Positions 63,912 through 64,000 of a stretch of 64,000 nucleotides of DNA are shown here, piece after piece. A model generated the notes under the pieces. The model searched no databases and was not told the DNA's origin. It saw nothing but the letters and a program-made list of their open reading frames with translations. Where the stretch lies: contig CAZZCU010000005.1 in the NCBI GenBank assembly GCA_964652825.1, forward strand, positions 46,291-110,290, in the 5' to 3' direction. This stretch comes from CAZZCU01 sp964652825. Its GTDB lineage: Bacteria; Bdellovibrionota_B; Oligoflexia; Oligoflexales; CAZZCU01. Position 1 is the first letter of the stretch. The number at the start of each line of letters is the position of its first letter. Made by a program: the position numbers and the translations under genes.

Positions 63912-64000
63912 TAATAACTGCTCTACTTGTGTGTTGCCAACCGCCCCATAATTCTCTCGTTATGAAAGCTAATATAGATATCAAGTAGTGCCTGTAAGTA

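Noticed and set aside
1..64000. CRISPR arrays, rRNA operons, prophage modules
   Set aside because: No regularly spaced repeats, rRNA motifs or clustered phage structural genes were seen; the lone tail-tube-like gene is not accompanied by others.

Overview
The window looks like chromosomal DNA of a Gram-negative, motile, aerobic bacterium, probably of the Bdellovibrionota/Oligoflexia type. The evidence is indirect: a single-fold bacterial histone, a TIGR02147-family regulator next to secreted proteins, very many lipoproteins with a clear lipobox, MotA/MotB, an LpxL-type acyltransferase, and aerobic respiration genes. The assignment is an inference from gene content. A run of 100 N (40466-40565) marks a scaffold join.

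Layout. 1-4554: two coupled paralogous giant lipoproteins (ASH-like, FnIII, TIG, NHL). 4758-6141: motAB-like pair. 6138-10141: a lipoprotein, a methyltransferase and a CPA2 antiporter. 10380-13873: secreted hydrolases (M4 metalloprotease, trypsin-like protease) around a Tsr3-like protein. 13958-15697: histone, DUF2171 protein, FHS sugar transporter. 16203-17560: ECF sigma, putative anti-sigma and Spy/CpxP-like protein. 17561-18335: hairpin repeat, four-helix-bundle (S23-type) gene, a 52-nt-arm palindrome and tRNA-Val. 18485-24657: TPR and envelope proteins and a zinc-knuckle protein with a histone-H1-like tail. 24915-29141: thioredoxin-like protein, glutaryl-CoA dehydrogenase, and a membrane protein/acyltransferase/lipA cluster. 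29245-33931: Rsm22-like protein and a planctomycete-style secreted trio (DUF1588-like, DUF1501, cytochrome c). 33942-38027: a Gly/Met-rich lipoprotein, then a coupled flavin oxidoreductase/asparaginase/pseudouridine synthase operon. 38078-40465: S1/P1 nuclease and guanine deaminase. 40566-46177: nuoCD-E-F-G-I with no nuoH between G and I. 46346-55143: aspS, TPR, ridA, an exported phage-tail-tube-like protein with a lipoprotein partner, a small basic protein, ffh, miaB and tRNA-Arg. 55183-61541: a run of lipoproteins and secreted proteins ending in the TIGR02147 regulator. 61648-63911: DUF1573 protein, a 39-residue membrane peptide and a lipoprotein hydrolase.

Themes. Envelope and export dominate: about a third of the genes carry signal peptides or lipoboxes. 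Housekeeping genes (ffh, miaB, aspS, lipA, nuo, tRNAs) are interleaved. Two candidate chromatin proteins (histone; H1-like tail protein) lie within 9 kb. The strongest candidates for something under-described are the histone with its neighbours, the exported tail-tube-like protein and its partner, and the S23-gene/palindrome unit beside tRNA-Val.
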